Assembly (NCBI GenBank): GCA_900169235.1
Contig: FWCC01000145.1
Span: 1-64,000, forward strand
Source of the DNA: Zarea fungicola
Taxonomy: Eukaryota > Ascomycota > Sordariomycetes > Hypocreales > Cordycipitaceae
DNA length: 64,000 bases
Reading direction: 5' to 3'
This document shows positions 10,625 through 21,347 of this stretch, piece by piece. The notes under the pieces are model-generated. The model saw only the letters and a list, made by a program, of their open reading frames with translations. It was not told the origin of the DNA and ran no database searches. Each line of letters starts with the position of its first letter. Positions within the stretch are counted from its first letter, which is position 1. The position numbers and the translations under genes were made by a program.

Positions 10625-11457
10625 ATGTCGGAGACTACGACCAAGCAGGCGCCTGCGTCCTACGTCGGCACGAGCAAGATTGTCCAGACGGACTATCCGG
10701 TATGTCGGAAGCCGCCCAACCGTTCAATTGATGAAATTTGCTAATCAGAGTCGCGATATCTAGCTCATCGACAACGACCCGTATGTGCCCTCCGAGACCC
10801 CAAAGACGACGATTCCGACCAGAGATGGATGGGCTGTTGCTGCTGTTGGCCAATTGGAATTTGCTGACCGTTGTTGTTGTGCTGCAGTCACTTTAAGCGC
10901 GTTGTTGGATATGCCCGTCGGGAGGATTACATTGCGGGAGGTCTCAGCGCTGCCTTTGCCCCGGCCGCGCTCTACACATTGGAGAAGTTTGCGCCATCAC
11001 ATGTAGGCCGCGGTGGTTTCGCCAAGGCCATGCGCTTAGCTGGCTTTGTCGGTATCGCCGGTGGTTTCCTCTACTTTTACCAGCGTTCAGCCTGTATGTG
11101 GGACCCGGCTCTAGGAGATGCTCATGATGGAGACATCTTGAGGAATTCTCTGATATTGCAGGAGAAAAACGAGGCTAACTTTGAATAGTGCGATTCTACG
11201 GCGCCACCGAAAACGCGCGCGAAATTGAAATGGACATGCGCGAAATGGTCGACAAGGTCAAGGCCGGCCGGCCCCTGTACGGCGAGTCCCAGCTGAGCCC
11301 GTATCTGCAGGGCGTCGCGGCGCGCCAGAGCCGATACTCGGCCCTCTTCTTCAGCACGGTGCCGTGGTTCAACTTTGTCAACCACAACCAGCACGGCGTC
11401 GACACGGCCAAGTACTACCAGCAAGCGGAGCGGGAGCTGGCATCTGAGGGGAAATAA
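10625..11457 (+). CDS. NADH:ubiquinone oxidoreductase 21 kDa accessory subunit
   Basis: Four exons: 10625-10699, 10764-10780 (17 bp micro-exon), 10888-11093 and 11189-11457, giving 188 residues. All introns have GTATGT donors, and the reading frame closes exactly. The sequence TDYP-LIDNDP-HFKRVVGYAR across the three first junctions is typical of the fungal complex I 21 kDa subunit, an accessory subunit of the inner mitochondrial membrane. Hydrophobic stretches at about residues 45-65 (YIAGGLSAAFAPAALYTL) and 77-97 (LAGFVGIAGGFLYFY) fit membrane segments. The C-terminus has the family-like WFNFVNHNQHGVDTAKYY pattern. The micro-exon is easy for gene callers to miss. Confidence 0.92.
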
Positions 11458-12681
11458 GAAGACGGGGTTGCATGGGTTGGGAAGAAGAGGAAGAGCACCA
11501 TTTTGATAACCTGCGATATTATTGTTATTTTTGGCCGTGTCAAGGGCCCGAGCGTGTGTATATTACGAGGTCTAGACAAACCTTGACATTATTCCTTTGT
11601 TACTGGTGCGATGGTGCATGATGGTGCGATGTTGATTGTGCTACTAATAGATCAGGCGACTGAAAGGTTGGCATACGACGATTCCGTGGAGGACGATTCC
11701 GTCGACAAACAAGACGACGAGAGCGAGACATCACCCATTGAACCGGGTACTAGGCACCGCGGCACCGGGAGTTGGACGATGTCAGCAATTAGTGTCAATC
11801 AAAGAGTGTCGAGTTGTGAAACAACTGCAATCACACAGACAGTATGGAAAAATCGAAGCCGGCCCAGTTACAACCCAAGGATGCCATCTACTTGTGCTTA
11901 CAGGTGTATACCGCCAAGGGAGGACGCATAGGAGAACAAACATGGATAGCTTACCAAGCTGGAAGCGAGATGTAACACATTGAATAATCATCTCAATCCT
12001 AAAGCTTATATGCTCTTCTAGCCTTTGTCGGATTTCCTTTGTATGTGAAGAGGAGAACTTGGTCGTGATACAGAGTCAATGTACAGCGTGTCCTACCTCT
12101 ACTAGAACCGTATCAATAACGCCCCCGGTTAGCCAGGGGGACAATCTCCATATAAAGGTTCGGCAATCACTTTTCAATTGCTACAAATAAATAGAAAATA
12201 CAGGCTAGGCTCTTCCCGCACGCTTCAATCTCGCCACAGGAGGCTAGCACGGATACGCCAGCCGTAGCCACAAGAAACAGCCAAGAAATCAAATTTTCAA
12301 CTCGACCATTTACACCTCTTGAAATGGAAAATACATGCAGTCTTATTGGTCACGATAGAATCTCTCTACAGGCGTTCGGCGGGCTCCGATGGACTTACAC
12401 CCACCCGGGAGCTGTAAGCGAATCACATGCCCTGGAAGCTTTTTCTTCAGGGACCTTTGCCCCTCCCCCGCAGTGCACATGCACGAACGGTTATTAACGG
12501 GCGTGGCTTAATTTTTTCACTTGTCGTGACTTTTTATGCATCACTCTTCTTCTTCTTCATTTCATGTTGTTCAGTGGTTATTTTGGAAGACTTGTATCCA
12601 TACGTGAACGGACAAAAGACGGTCACCCGCCACTGACAACGGAAAACACATAAAACACCTACCGTATTCACAACGACAGAC
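11458..12681. other. Intergenic stretch
   Basis: 1.2 kb without a supported gene. It begins with the 3' flank of the complex I gene and ends with a CT-rich leader before the 2OG oxygenase. Small open frames (for example 11611-11931) show no recognisable protein. Confidence 0.5.
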
Positions 12682-14072
12682 ATGGCCGCCACCGACGTCG
12701 ACATGTCCTCCCCTCTATCCATGGACCTCCCCATCATCGACATGGACGTGTACCTCTCCCACCCGCCCACGCACCCCCTCGCCGCCGCCCAAGCCGCTGC
12801 CGCCGCAGAAGCGCTCATAAAGTACGGCGCCCTCATCCTCCGCGACACGCGCGTGTCCGCCCACGACAACGAGACCTTTCTCGATCTTTTGGAGGATTAC
12901 TTTGCGCAGCCCGAGGAAGTGCTCCGACGGGATGAGCGGCCAGAACTGAGCTACCAGATTGGCGCCACGCTGGAAAACACGGAGAAGCCGAAATGCGCCG
13001 TGGACGAGCCGTGCCTGGACGTGATTGCGCGGCTGGATCCCGATCAGAGACCGCTGGATATTTCCGCACATAATCCGGACCCGAAATGTCGGTTCTTTTG
13101 GCGGATGGCGGAGGCGCCGCCGTACGAGACGCAGTTTCCGGGGTTGAATGCGACGAATGTGGTGCCCGAGGCGGAGGGTCTGAGGGAGAGGTGGACGGGG
13201 GTGATGGATACCTGGGGGAATTGCATGAAGAGCGCGTACGTCTCGCACACACACACTCACATACAAATCCATAAAAAAAACTAGTATTGAAAGCTAATGA
13301 GTTTGTAGAGTCTCGACGCTGTCAGAGATGACGGCTGTTGGTCTGGGTTTGCCGCCGACGTATTTCAGCGACGCGGGTCGATATGGGTAAGTAAGAAGAA
13401 ATACACTTTCAAGGACATCTCTTCTCTCTCTCTCTCCATCTCTTTCTTTTTGAAATTTTTTATCTTACAGATGAATAGCCCACACCTCCTCGCCCCAACA
13501 GCATCCGACCTCACCAAATACGGAAGCAAAGACACCATCCTCGCCGGCTTCCATACCGACCTCAACTTCCTCACCATCCACGGCCGCTCCCGCTACCCCG
13601 GCCTCAACATCTGGGCGCGCAACACGGGCCGTCGCATCCCCGTCCGCATGCCCCCCGGCAACCACCTACTCGTGCAGGCCGGCAAGCAGCTCGAGCACGT
13701 CACGGGCGGGCTCATCAAGGCGGGCTTTCACGAGGTGACGGTCAATGAGCAGACGATTCAGACCATGGAGAGGCGAAAGAAGGAAAACCCCGATCGTCCG
13801 CTCATTCGCATCTCGAGCACCCTGTTCTGGCATCTCAACTCGGACTTTGACCTGGCCCCCGTGCCCGCGCTGGCGGACAGGGCGGTCCGTCTAAGGGAGG
13901 AGCAGGAGAGGCTGGGCCGGGACGAGGGGAGGGTGGCAGAGTATCCGGCCATGAAGGTCGGGCATCAGGTGCAGGGGTAAGACAACCATCAATCATGCGA
14001 TTCATTCAAGAAGGCTCGAAACGAGGCTAACGAGTGTATAGTGAACTGAAGCACATTGCTTTGATGACATGA
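12682..14072 (+). CDS. 2-oxoglutarate/Fe(II) dioxygenase, IPNS-like
   Basis: Exons 12682-13235, 13309-13386, 13479-13976 and 14042-14072 give 386 residues. The third exon must start at the AATAG acceptor (13478), since the more obvious TTACAG at 13470 would place a stop in frame; this yields the smooth junction RYG-PHLLAPTASDL. The last intron replaces an apparent TAA at 13978 and adds the tail GELKHIALMT. The N-terminal part is DIOX_N-like (DLPIIDMDVY, then ALIKYGALIL). The iron site is visible: His236-x-Asp238 in GFHTDL and His284 in LEHVTGG. Such cytosolic enzymes hydroxylate or cyclise small molecules; the substrate is unknown. The final exon is the first unit of a three-copy tandem repeat. 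The GC-rich first exon has long open frames on the opposite strand, which are shadows. Confidence 0.87.
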
Positions 14073-14136
14073 GTTGAACTGAAGCACATGCTTTGATGTC
14101 GTGAGTTGGACTGAAGCACATTGCTTTGATGACGGG
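14042..14136 (+). repeat. Three-copy 32 bp tandem repeat over a stop codon
   Basis: Units at 14042-14074, 14075-14106 and 14107-14136 share the core CTGAAGCACA(TT)GCTTTGATG. The first unit encodes the last residues and the TGA of the 2OG oxygenase; the other two are 3' UTR. The duplication direction is probably coding to UTR. Confidence 0.85.
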
Positions 14137-14581
14137 GTATGATCAACCCTTTACCTTACTTGGAATGTAACTTTCATAAATGCAGAGGTACTAGAATCTC
14201 ACATACGACGGTTAAATGTACTTGGCAATCGATTGATGGCGCTATATACAAAATTGAATATACAAAATTTCCACTACAATGACACCAGCCTATGCGAGCT
14301 TTAAATGCATAACAAATTCGCTCCTTTCCAATTCGCCCCCTTTCCTCAAATTTAGCCCCAATTCAGCATGTGTCATCTCCGTATATTTTAACGAGCGATT
14401 AATTAAATCCAGAAAAGAAGAAAAGCCAGATTTCGAAAACTCTGCGCGCATTGAGCAACATCACAGGCAAACTGCCCGGCTCTTGGTAGTAGGGTATCAA
14501 GCGCGCAAGAGTGTCCAGAAATAACATCACTGGCGAGGGAACAAAAGTTTTTGAGTAAATCCCGTCCCTCGGAGGGTGAGA
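14137..14581. other. Convergent 3' region
   Basis: 445 bp between the ends of the 2OG oxygenase (+) and AzgA (-). AT-rich, consistent with two 3' UTRs; no gene supported. Confidence 0.5.
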
Positions 14582-16497
14582 TTACTGCAGTTTCTGAGGG
14601 CCTTCGGCAATAGTGGTGGGCCCATGGTCGGAGCCGTGGTTGGAGACGAGCTCGGCCTCTTTTTGGGACACGGGGGCCTTGGGGGCAAGAGGCTCCTCCT
14701 GCCAGAAGCGAAAGTTGCCCTTGGCCATGCGGCCCATCCAAGGAGGAAAGAAGCCACCGGGAATCTTGTAGGTCCAACCGCTGCGCTCTTCATAATTGGG
14801 AGGCAAGATACGGCCACCGGAAGCCTTCTTAATGATCCAGACGCTGCCATTGATGATGATGAAAGACATGACACCAGCAATAAGGCCATCGGCAATGGAG
14901 TAGCTAAAGGGCATCATGGTGAGGGTAAGGAAAGCAGGGATGGCGTCGCCGAGATACCTCCAGTTGATTTCGACGACGGCCGTGGCCATCATGGAGCCGA
15001 CAATGATGAGAACACAGCCAGTGGCCCATGGGGGGATGGAGGCAAAGATGGGAGCGAAAAAGACGGTGATGAAGAAGCAGAAGCCCGTCATCATGGCCGT
15101 GAGACCTGTCTTGCCGCCTTCGGAAATACCCGCACCGGATTCAATAAAAGCAGTGACGGGAGGAACACCAAAGACGGCACCGATGGAGATGCAGATGGCA
15201 TCGGTCATGTAGGCGAGGGTGGAGCCTTCGAAATCCTGGGTGACGGGGTCGATGAGGCCGGCGAAGCGAGCCATGGAGTAGAGGGTACCGGTGCAGTCGA
15301 GAATATCGACATAGAGAAAGGTGATGAGGGCAAGGCCAAACTGGCCACCATACTCGCTGACATTCCATTCCTGAATGTTGAGAATGTGCTTGATCGGGTG
15401 GAGAGTGACGACCTTTTTGAAAAAGTTGAAAGCATCATCACCGACGGGGGTGTGAGGGAAGTAGGTGACGGGGGTAGGACGGGGCCAGGAGATGATGCTG
15501 ACGAGGAGGATGCCCATGATGACGGCGCCCTTGACGCGGTAGAGCATGAGCATGACGGTGAGGATGCCGCCGCAAAAGATGCCAATCCACATGGTGGGGT
15601 TGCGCATCTTGTCGGAGCCGGGACAGAGGCCGGTCTTGGGGTCGAGGAGGGAGGGGTGGCAGCCGGCGAGCTCGAGGGGGGTGGCCTGGGAGCCGACAAT
15701 GACACCAATGCCGCTGCTGTAGGTGAGGCCGATGAGGGTGAGGTAGAGGCCAATGCCGACGCCGGTGGCGAGCTTGATGGAGGCGGGGATGGCACGGGCG
15801 AGCCACTGTCGCATACCAAAGAGGGCGAGACCAAAGAAGATGAAGCCCTCGACAAAGATGGCGGTAAGGGCGACACGGTAGGGGACGGGGCCGGTGCCGT
15901 GGAAGCCAACGACGGTGTAAGCAAAGTAGGCGTTGAGGCCCATGCCGGGGGCGAGGCCGACGGGCATGTTGGCGAGGAGGCCCATGAAGAAGCAAGCAAT
16001 GGCGGAGATGGCGGCGGTGGCGGTGACGACGTCGCGCTTGATTTCCTGGACACAGAGGGCGTAGTCTTGGTTGGTGTTGCAAATGGGGTCGTCGGCGCCG
16101 CCATTGCAGACACAGGTACCACCGGAATCGGAGACGATGGAAGCATTGACGGAGACGATGTAGGCCATGGCGAAGAAGGTGGTTAGGCCGGCGCGCATTT
16201 CGGTGAGGAAGTAGGAGCCTTTGCGCTCGCGAGGCTATGTGTGTAAGTACGTGATGAAGCGGAGGAGCTTATGGAGTGTGGGAGAAGCAGGTAAAATGAA
16301 GCTCTGCTCTGGTAAAGATTTGCGTCCATTTGAGAAGGATATGAGTGTATGGCATTGCACAAGGCATGCCGGGCATGTCGGGCATGTGTTGGTGAGTGGC
16401 AAGTGAGGAGACTTACATGACCAGAGCCATCAAGGCGAAACCAACGGCCGATGGGGCTCCTGGCGACGCGGACATTGAGGTCGGTTGCCCACGTCAT
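14582..16497 (-). CDS. azgA: AzgA-type purine (adenine/guanine/hypoxanthine) transporter
   Basis: Two exons, 16497-16417 and 16234-14582, separated by a 182 bp intron (GTAAGT...CATAG), give 577 residues, close to the usual length of about 580 for fungal AzgA. The junction SGH-PRERKGSYFLTEMRAGL is the typical AzgA N-terminus. The protein has many membrane segments with family-like motifs: FFAMAYIVSVN, LAPGMGLNAYFAYTVVG, and GVPPVTAFIESGAGISEGG towards the C-terminal part. AzgA is a plasma-membrane proton symporter for purine bases, feeding salvage and nitrogen use. The gene has long open frames on the plus strand (14576-16186), which are a composition effect. The 5' flank is unusually long and GC-rich, so regulation may be complex. 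Confidence 0.95.
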
Positions 16498-19290
16498 GGT
16501 GGGAGATGGAGCTCAGGATTGAATGGTGTTTTAAGCAATAGTAGTTGGTGACGGCAAGCAGTAGCAAGAGCAAGTCGACAGTATTGAAGCGGCGACGAGG
16601 TGAGTTGGGCGCAATCGATTATATAGTGAGGACGGCGCAAATGGATAGGCTATGAGTTCGGCGAGTAGCGATGTCCAGGATTCGAGGATTTAGAGCTGAT
16701 TGAGTAAAAGGGAATGGCGCCTGGCGGAATGAAGCAAGACGGGCTTGGCGCAGGATGAGGCGCAAATAGCTTGGTCGCAAATGCTTTGGTCGGGTGTGTC
16801 TTGCGACAGCTGAGCTTGTTACCAGACAAAGCAGCAGCCGGACAAGAGCAGAGTGCGGAGGGACAATGCAAGAGATAAATGGCGACTGGATATAAATGAA
16901 ATAAAAACGGTAAAAATGGCAAAAATGGCGGTGGGTTTTCCAACTGCTGATAAGAAGAATGGATAAAATTATCGACCGGGAAAGAAAAAAAATGAAAGAG
17001 CTGAAGATGAAGATAGGTAGGTGGTGGGGGGTGGGCCGAGTGAAGAGTGGCGCCGTGCAGGAACCAGACCCTGTTGCACGATGAAGAGTGGGATGAGGGA
17101 TGGAAGCCGTGGATTCCGGGGTGAATGTGGTTTGATGCTACTGCTGATTCAATGTCGGTATTGATGATTTATTTTTGTCTTGCATTGTGAAGCAGAGGTG
17201 AAGAGGGAAAAGTCGAGGCAAAATTAATTGGAGCTGTTGCCACTTGAGCCATACAAACGCTCGTTCGCACCTGCCGTGGAGATGTCGCGCTAACGAAACC
17301 GAAAAAAAGAAGCCCAAAAAAAAAAGAGGCAAAATTGAAAATCAATTAGAAATATGGAGTCGACTCCTTTATGAGACATGCTACTGGCTGGATAAGAAGG
17401 CCGGCTGGATATGGACGAGAATACGACGGATAAAGGACTGCCAGACTACCGGTGCAGCTGGCGACTACGGCCGGAGATGTCACCCTTTTTCATTAGTCGC
17501 CTGATGAAAAGTGCTGCTGTTATCAGACTCGTAAGCATTATTAACATGCCAGTAGACTGTGTGTAGCTTATTTTCGAACGGTGGCGCTTCGTTTTATGCT
17601 CCCGCTGTCGTGCCGATTATCAGTAAGCCCTTGCTTCGGTTGGGTTACTCTCCATGGCTTTACTGGCTTTTACTGGCCTCCACAGACTGCCACAGCGCTG
17701 GTTGCCACTGAATCTACCAGTAAAGGCAAAGCCACCAACTGGCCCACCAAAAGTCCGCCAGGGCGCCGCCACACCCCTGTTACCCTGTTGATAAACCCGC
17801 TATCGGCAAAACCATGTACCTTGTACCTTTACCTGTACCTATACTTTGCTTGTACTCGTACCTGGCTTTGCCTTGTCTGTCTCTCTGCTGTCTGTCTGTC
17901 TCGTCTTGTACCGCAATACCCAAAACTTCAACAGACATGCTACCCTTTAGGACCGCACAACATTGGCATGATGCAAAACGTGCACGACATATGCAAATCT
18001 CCCGTGGCCCGTGGCCCCCAGTCTCACCTCCACGGCCTGTGGGCTTTGCCCGCTGCCACTCGTGAAACATGTCCAAATCGGTCCGCCAAAAGCAAATACA
18101 CTCTACCGATTCGGCTTACCGACCCCAACAATACCAACAACCTCTAGGCTCTGCCAACACGAATGGTCCAATCTGGGCACAAGAATGACTCTGTCACGAC
18201 TCACACTCACGACTCATTCATGCGGCCATATCCCACCACGGAAGCCGACATGTCGGATTCTCTCTCAAACCGTCTGCCGCAGTGTAACCCACCAAAACCC
18301 TTGCAGCACATTACCAGTACCTCTACGTACCCACCAAGTACATGGTACTCCGCTGTACAAGCTTGCCAGTGACCACGCGACATTCCGGCACTTGCCCAGT
18401 ATAAAAAGGTACGTACCCCTGTCTACTCGTCTACCCATTATACGATTATATGCACATGTTGATGCAGAATACTACTCCGTCCTGCACGACCGTTTGTTCC
18501 CGCGTCAGTCCTCTAAATACTACGTATGCAATTACAAATTTATCAGTATTCCCTCTCTTCCTCTACTGCTTACTCCGTACACTGACCTGCCTGGCCACCA
18601 CAGCCGGACCCTCGGCTACCTGCATACTCGTTGCCTACCTGACCTTGCCTGCTTCACTTTACATGTACAGAACTTGACAAAACCCCAATCATGTCCAATA
18701 CCTACTTTACTCCATACTTGAATCCCTGTTTCTGATGCACATCATGCATCCTCTGCCCCTCCATCCCCCACTCGATCGCTGACCGATGTCCCCGCCTCCC
18801 TCCACGCCCGCTACCTGCCGCTACAGCAGGCTGAGCTGATAAAGAGCCAAGACCGCCCGCATCCAATACATCCTTTCCTCAAACCACTATCTGTCTCTTG
18901 ATAACGCCCATCGCCGCCATCTAATCGCTCTCCCTATCTTATCCTCGACCGTTGGCGGTTGCCTGCCACCCTCGTGCTGCGATATGGCGCTAGTCCTTGT
19001 GGAAGTCGGCGCTTCCCGACGCTTCACAGATAGGCTCTGCCCGCACAATTAAGAAAACGCATTCACAGGGCTTTCAGCTTGAATGTCACCATTTACCTCT
19101 CAAAAGCCATTACCACTACCAAGTAAGCTCCCTGCATTTTTTAGATGCACACCCCACGCTTCCGCCACATCCGGCCAGCTCAATTCTAATGTACCATGTA
19201 AATACCATGCAAATACCATTTAAATTAATTACGCGTAATTATAGCCCTGAAATATAGTAAAAATAAATAATCAGCAGTTTTATAAGTACT
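16498..19290. other. Long gene-free, GC-rich upstream region
   Basis: 2.8 kb upstream of AzgA. Open frames at 17581-18147 and 18011-18721 overlap one another in different frames and show no domain, so they are not called. The stretch 17810-17920 is pyrimidine-rich with repeated TGTCTGTC and GTACC motifs. Composition drops sharply to AT-rich near 19,200. It may hold the AzgA promoter and an unannotated transcript, but nothing specific is supported. Confidence 0.5.
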
Positions 19291-19293
19291 GCT

Positions 19294-19539
19294 TCAAATA
19301 GGCATGCCAAGAGCGCACAAAGACCCGCCAGCCCGCTCTGATTTGAATCCTGTCCATCTCCGTCTTGGGCCTTGTAATCCGTGCAACATGCGATATACGG
19401 GCCGGTATAACGTGTCTCGGTAGTCTGCATATAAGCCCGGCATCACAGATTCAAACTCCTCCGCAGTCATACTCAAAAATAGTACCTGGTTTCCAGCACG
19501 TCGTGCAGCCTTGGCGGTGAAGCTGTCTCATGAACAGCC
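19294..19539 (-). pseudogene. Unassigned coding fragment
   Basis: The minus frame is open from about 19539 to the stop at 19294. It reads like real protein (FLSMTAEEFESVMPGLYADY, then a DTLYRPVYRML segment) rather than random sequence, but it has no obvious start. It is probably one exon or a broken remnant of a gene. I do not recognise the family. Confidence 0.3.
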
Positions 19540-20212
19540 TGTCGTCACCACATTGCACAAAAAAAATGACAGAATAATCCACATTTTAAACACATTTTAC
19601 TCTTACTATTGTATACATAATTTGATTCATTCTTGAGGAATAAGAACGGCAATGGGCGGTATTAGTGCTTACATACACACTTGTATAAAGAGCGGCTAGC
19701 ATGTTTCCATGTACCAAAAAAAGTAAATAACATTGAGCCTATTTTAGAAGCTATATTAATTATTTTCTATAACTTAGTTCCGTAATTAACATCTCTCACG
19801 ACTCATGTCACCATTCAGGACAAGACGACCAATCATTGATTACACGGGCAACCTAACAAAGACCACGCCCCTGTTCCACTAGTCCGACAAAAATCAATTG
19901 AAAAGAGACTACTGTTATGCTTACAATTATTAATTAATAGTAGTGGCGACTAAAATAATCCGGATTTATACTCCTTTGCAACGTCAATGTCCGTGGGACA
20001 TGGCTGCCACAACTTGCTGCCGCACAGACAATTGAAAATGAGACTGGATGAAGAACTGCATTCTGACATTGCATTTCATTGCATTTCATTGTAAACATTG
20101 TGGCCAACACTATAGAAGCCTCCAACACGATTTCGTCACAAGAATTCTGGCGTGGCTTAGACTTGGTCTCTGTGCTGATTTTCCAAGTCGAAGGCCCGTC
20201 ACAGATAACTGC
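19540..20212. other. AT-rich intergenic stretch
   Basis: No gene supported. Contains a short direct repeat of GCATTTCATT near 20070-20092. Confidence 0.5.
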
Positions 20213-21347
20213 CTACACCTCCAAAACTGCCCTATACCGAACCTTGTTTGCCGCAAGATTGTCAAATACATTCTGGATCGAACTGGCATCCTCGAGCTTG
20301 CCCAGCTCAATCACCGGCTTGATGCCATGCCTCGCCGCAAACTCGAGGGTTTCCTCATGAGCGCGCCTCGACCCAACCAAGGATGTGTAGATTTGATAGC
20401 CGTCAAAGAAAAGGTTAAACATGCTATGAAAAATATTAGCAACCTTTGCGGTAAGTTAATGAAAAGCAAGGGCACGTACTTGAGCTCCATCTGGCCATGG
20501 GGAGCAGTCAGAGGCACGATTACGCCTCTACGGCCAAGAAACTCCTTTGTCATGGCTCTATCAGATTATTAGCAAGTTGCAGAAGAAAAGATCAAGCCCA
20601 CACATGGTTCACGTACCGTTGGAAATCAGGGTAATGGCTACCAGCAATCACAAGCACCTGGATCGGCGCCTTGGTCGTCTCAAACATGTCGCTCACGAGA
20701 TGGAACTCGGACGCGCCCCATCCACGCGCCTCTGCCTCCTTGGCCGCCGACGTGCTGTACACGACCACCTCGCAGCCCATCTTGGCCGCAAACTGAATGG
20801 CCAGGTGGCCCAGCCCGCCAATGCCGTAGATGCCCACGCGCATCCCCGGACGCACCGTGTCCCGCAGCGCCGTGTACACCGTGACGCCCGCGCACTGCAG
20901 CGGCGCGGCGTCCTCGCTCGACAGGCCGTCGGGGATGCTGTGCAGGAAGCCCTCCTTGCCAATGTAGTACTGCCCAAAGGTGCCGTTGGCGAAATCGCCC
21001 TCGCCGAGAATCACGCGGTCGTGGCAGTAAATGTCCCGGCCCTCCAGGCAGTGGCGGCAGTGGCCGCACGCGTCGCGGTGGAAGCCGCCGCCGGCCCGGT
21101 CCCCGGGCTTGAACTTGTGCACGGAGGAGCCGACCGCCTCGACGATGCCGACGCCCTCGTGCCCGAGGGCAACGGGGGCTCCGAGGGAGACGTAGACGGC
21201 GTCGCTGGCGCAGACGCCCGTGTGCGTGATGCGGACGAGGACATCATGTGGTCCCAGCTCGGGGATGGTTGCGCTGTAGGGCACCACGGAGCCGTTTTCG
21301 GACTTGTAGCCCGTGTATGTCGTTCCTGCAAGGTTTTTTCCAGACAT
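20213..21347 (-). CDS. Zinc-dependent medium-chain alcohol dehydrogenase
   Basis: Exons 21347-20617, 20557-20480 and 20423-20213 give 339 residues, the normal length of fungal ADH1-type enzymes. Introns are 59 and 56 bp with GTACGT donors and ATAG acceptors. Catalytic zinc ligands are visible: Cys in THTGVCASD, His-Glu in ALGHEGVG and Cys in LQCAGVTVY. The structural zinc loop has its four cysteines (CGHCRHCLEGRDIYC). The NAD(P)-binding Rossmann motif is GIGGLGHLAIQ. It interconverts alcohols and aldehydes in the cytosol; the exact substrate and cofactor preference cannot be read here. The C-terminal NVFDNLAANKVRYRAVLEV is typical of the family. Confidence 0.93.

Noticed and set aside
13471..13478. 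Acceptor TTACAG at 13470 for exon 3 of the 2OG oxygenase
   Set aside because: It would create GGA-TGA in frame; the next AG at 13478 restores RYGPHLLAP.
14576..16186. 536-codon open frame on the plus strand
   Set aside because: Exact antisense shadow of AzgA; its Gly/Asp/Glu-rich product has no domain, while the minus strand encodes a full transporter.
17581..18721. Overlapping open frames of 188 and 236 codons upstream of AzgA
   Set aside because: Low-complexity, Pro/Thr/Leu-rich, mutually overlapping, no motif or splice context.
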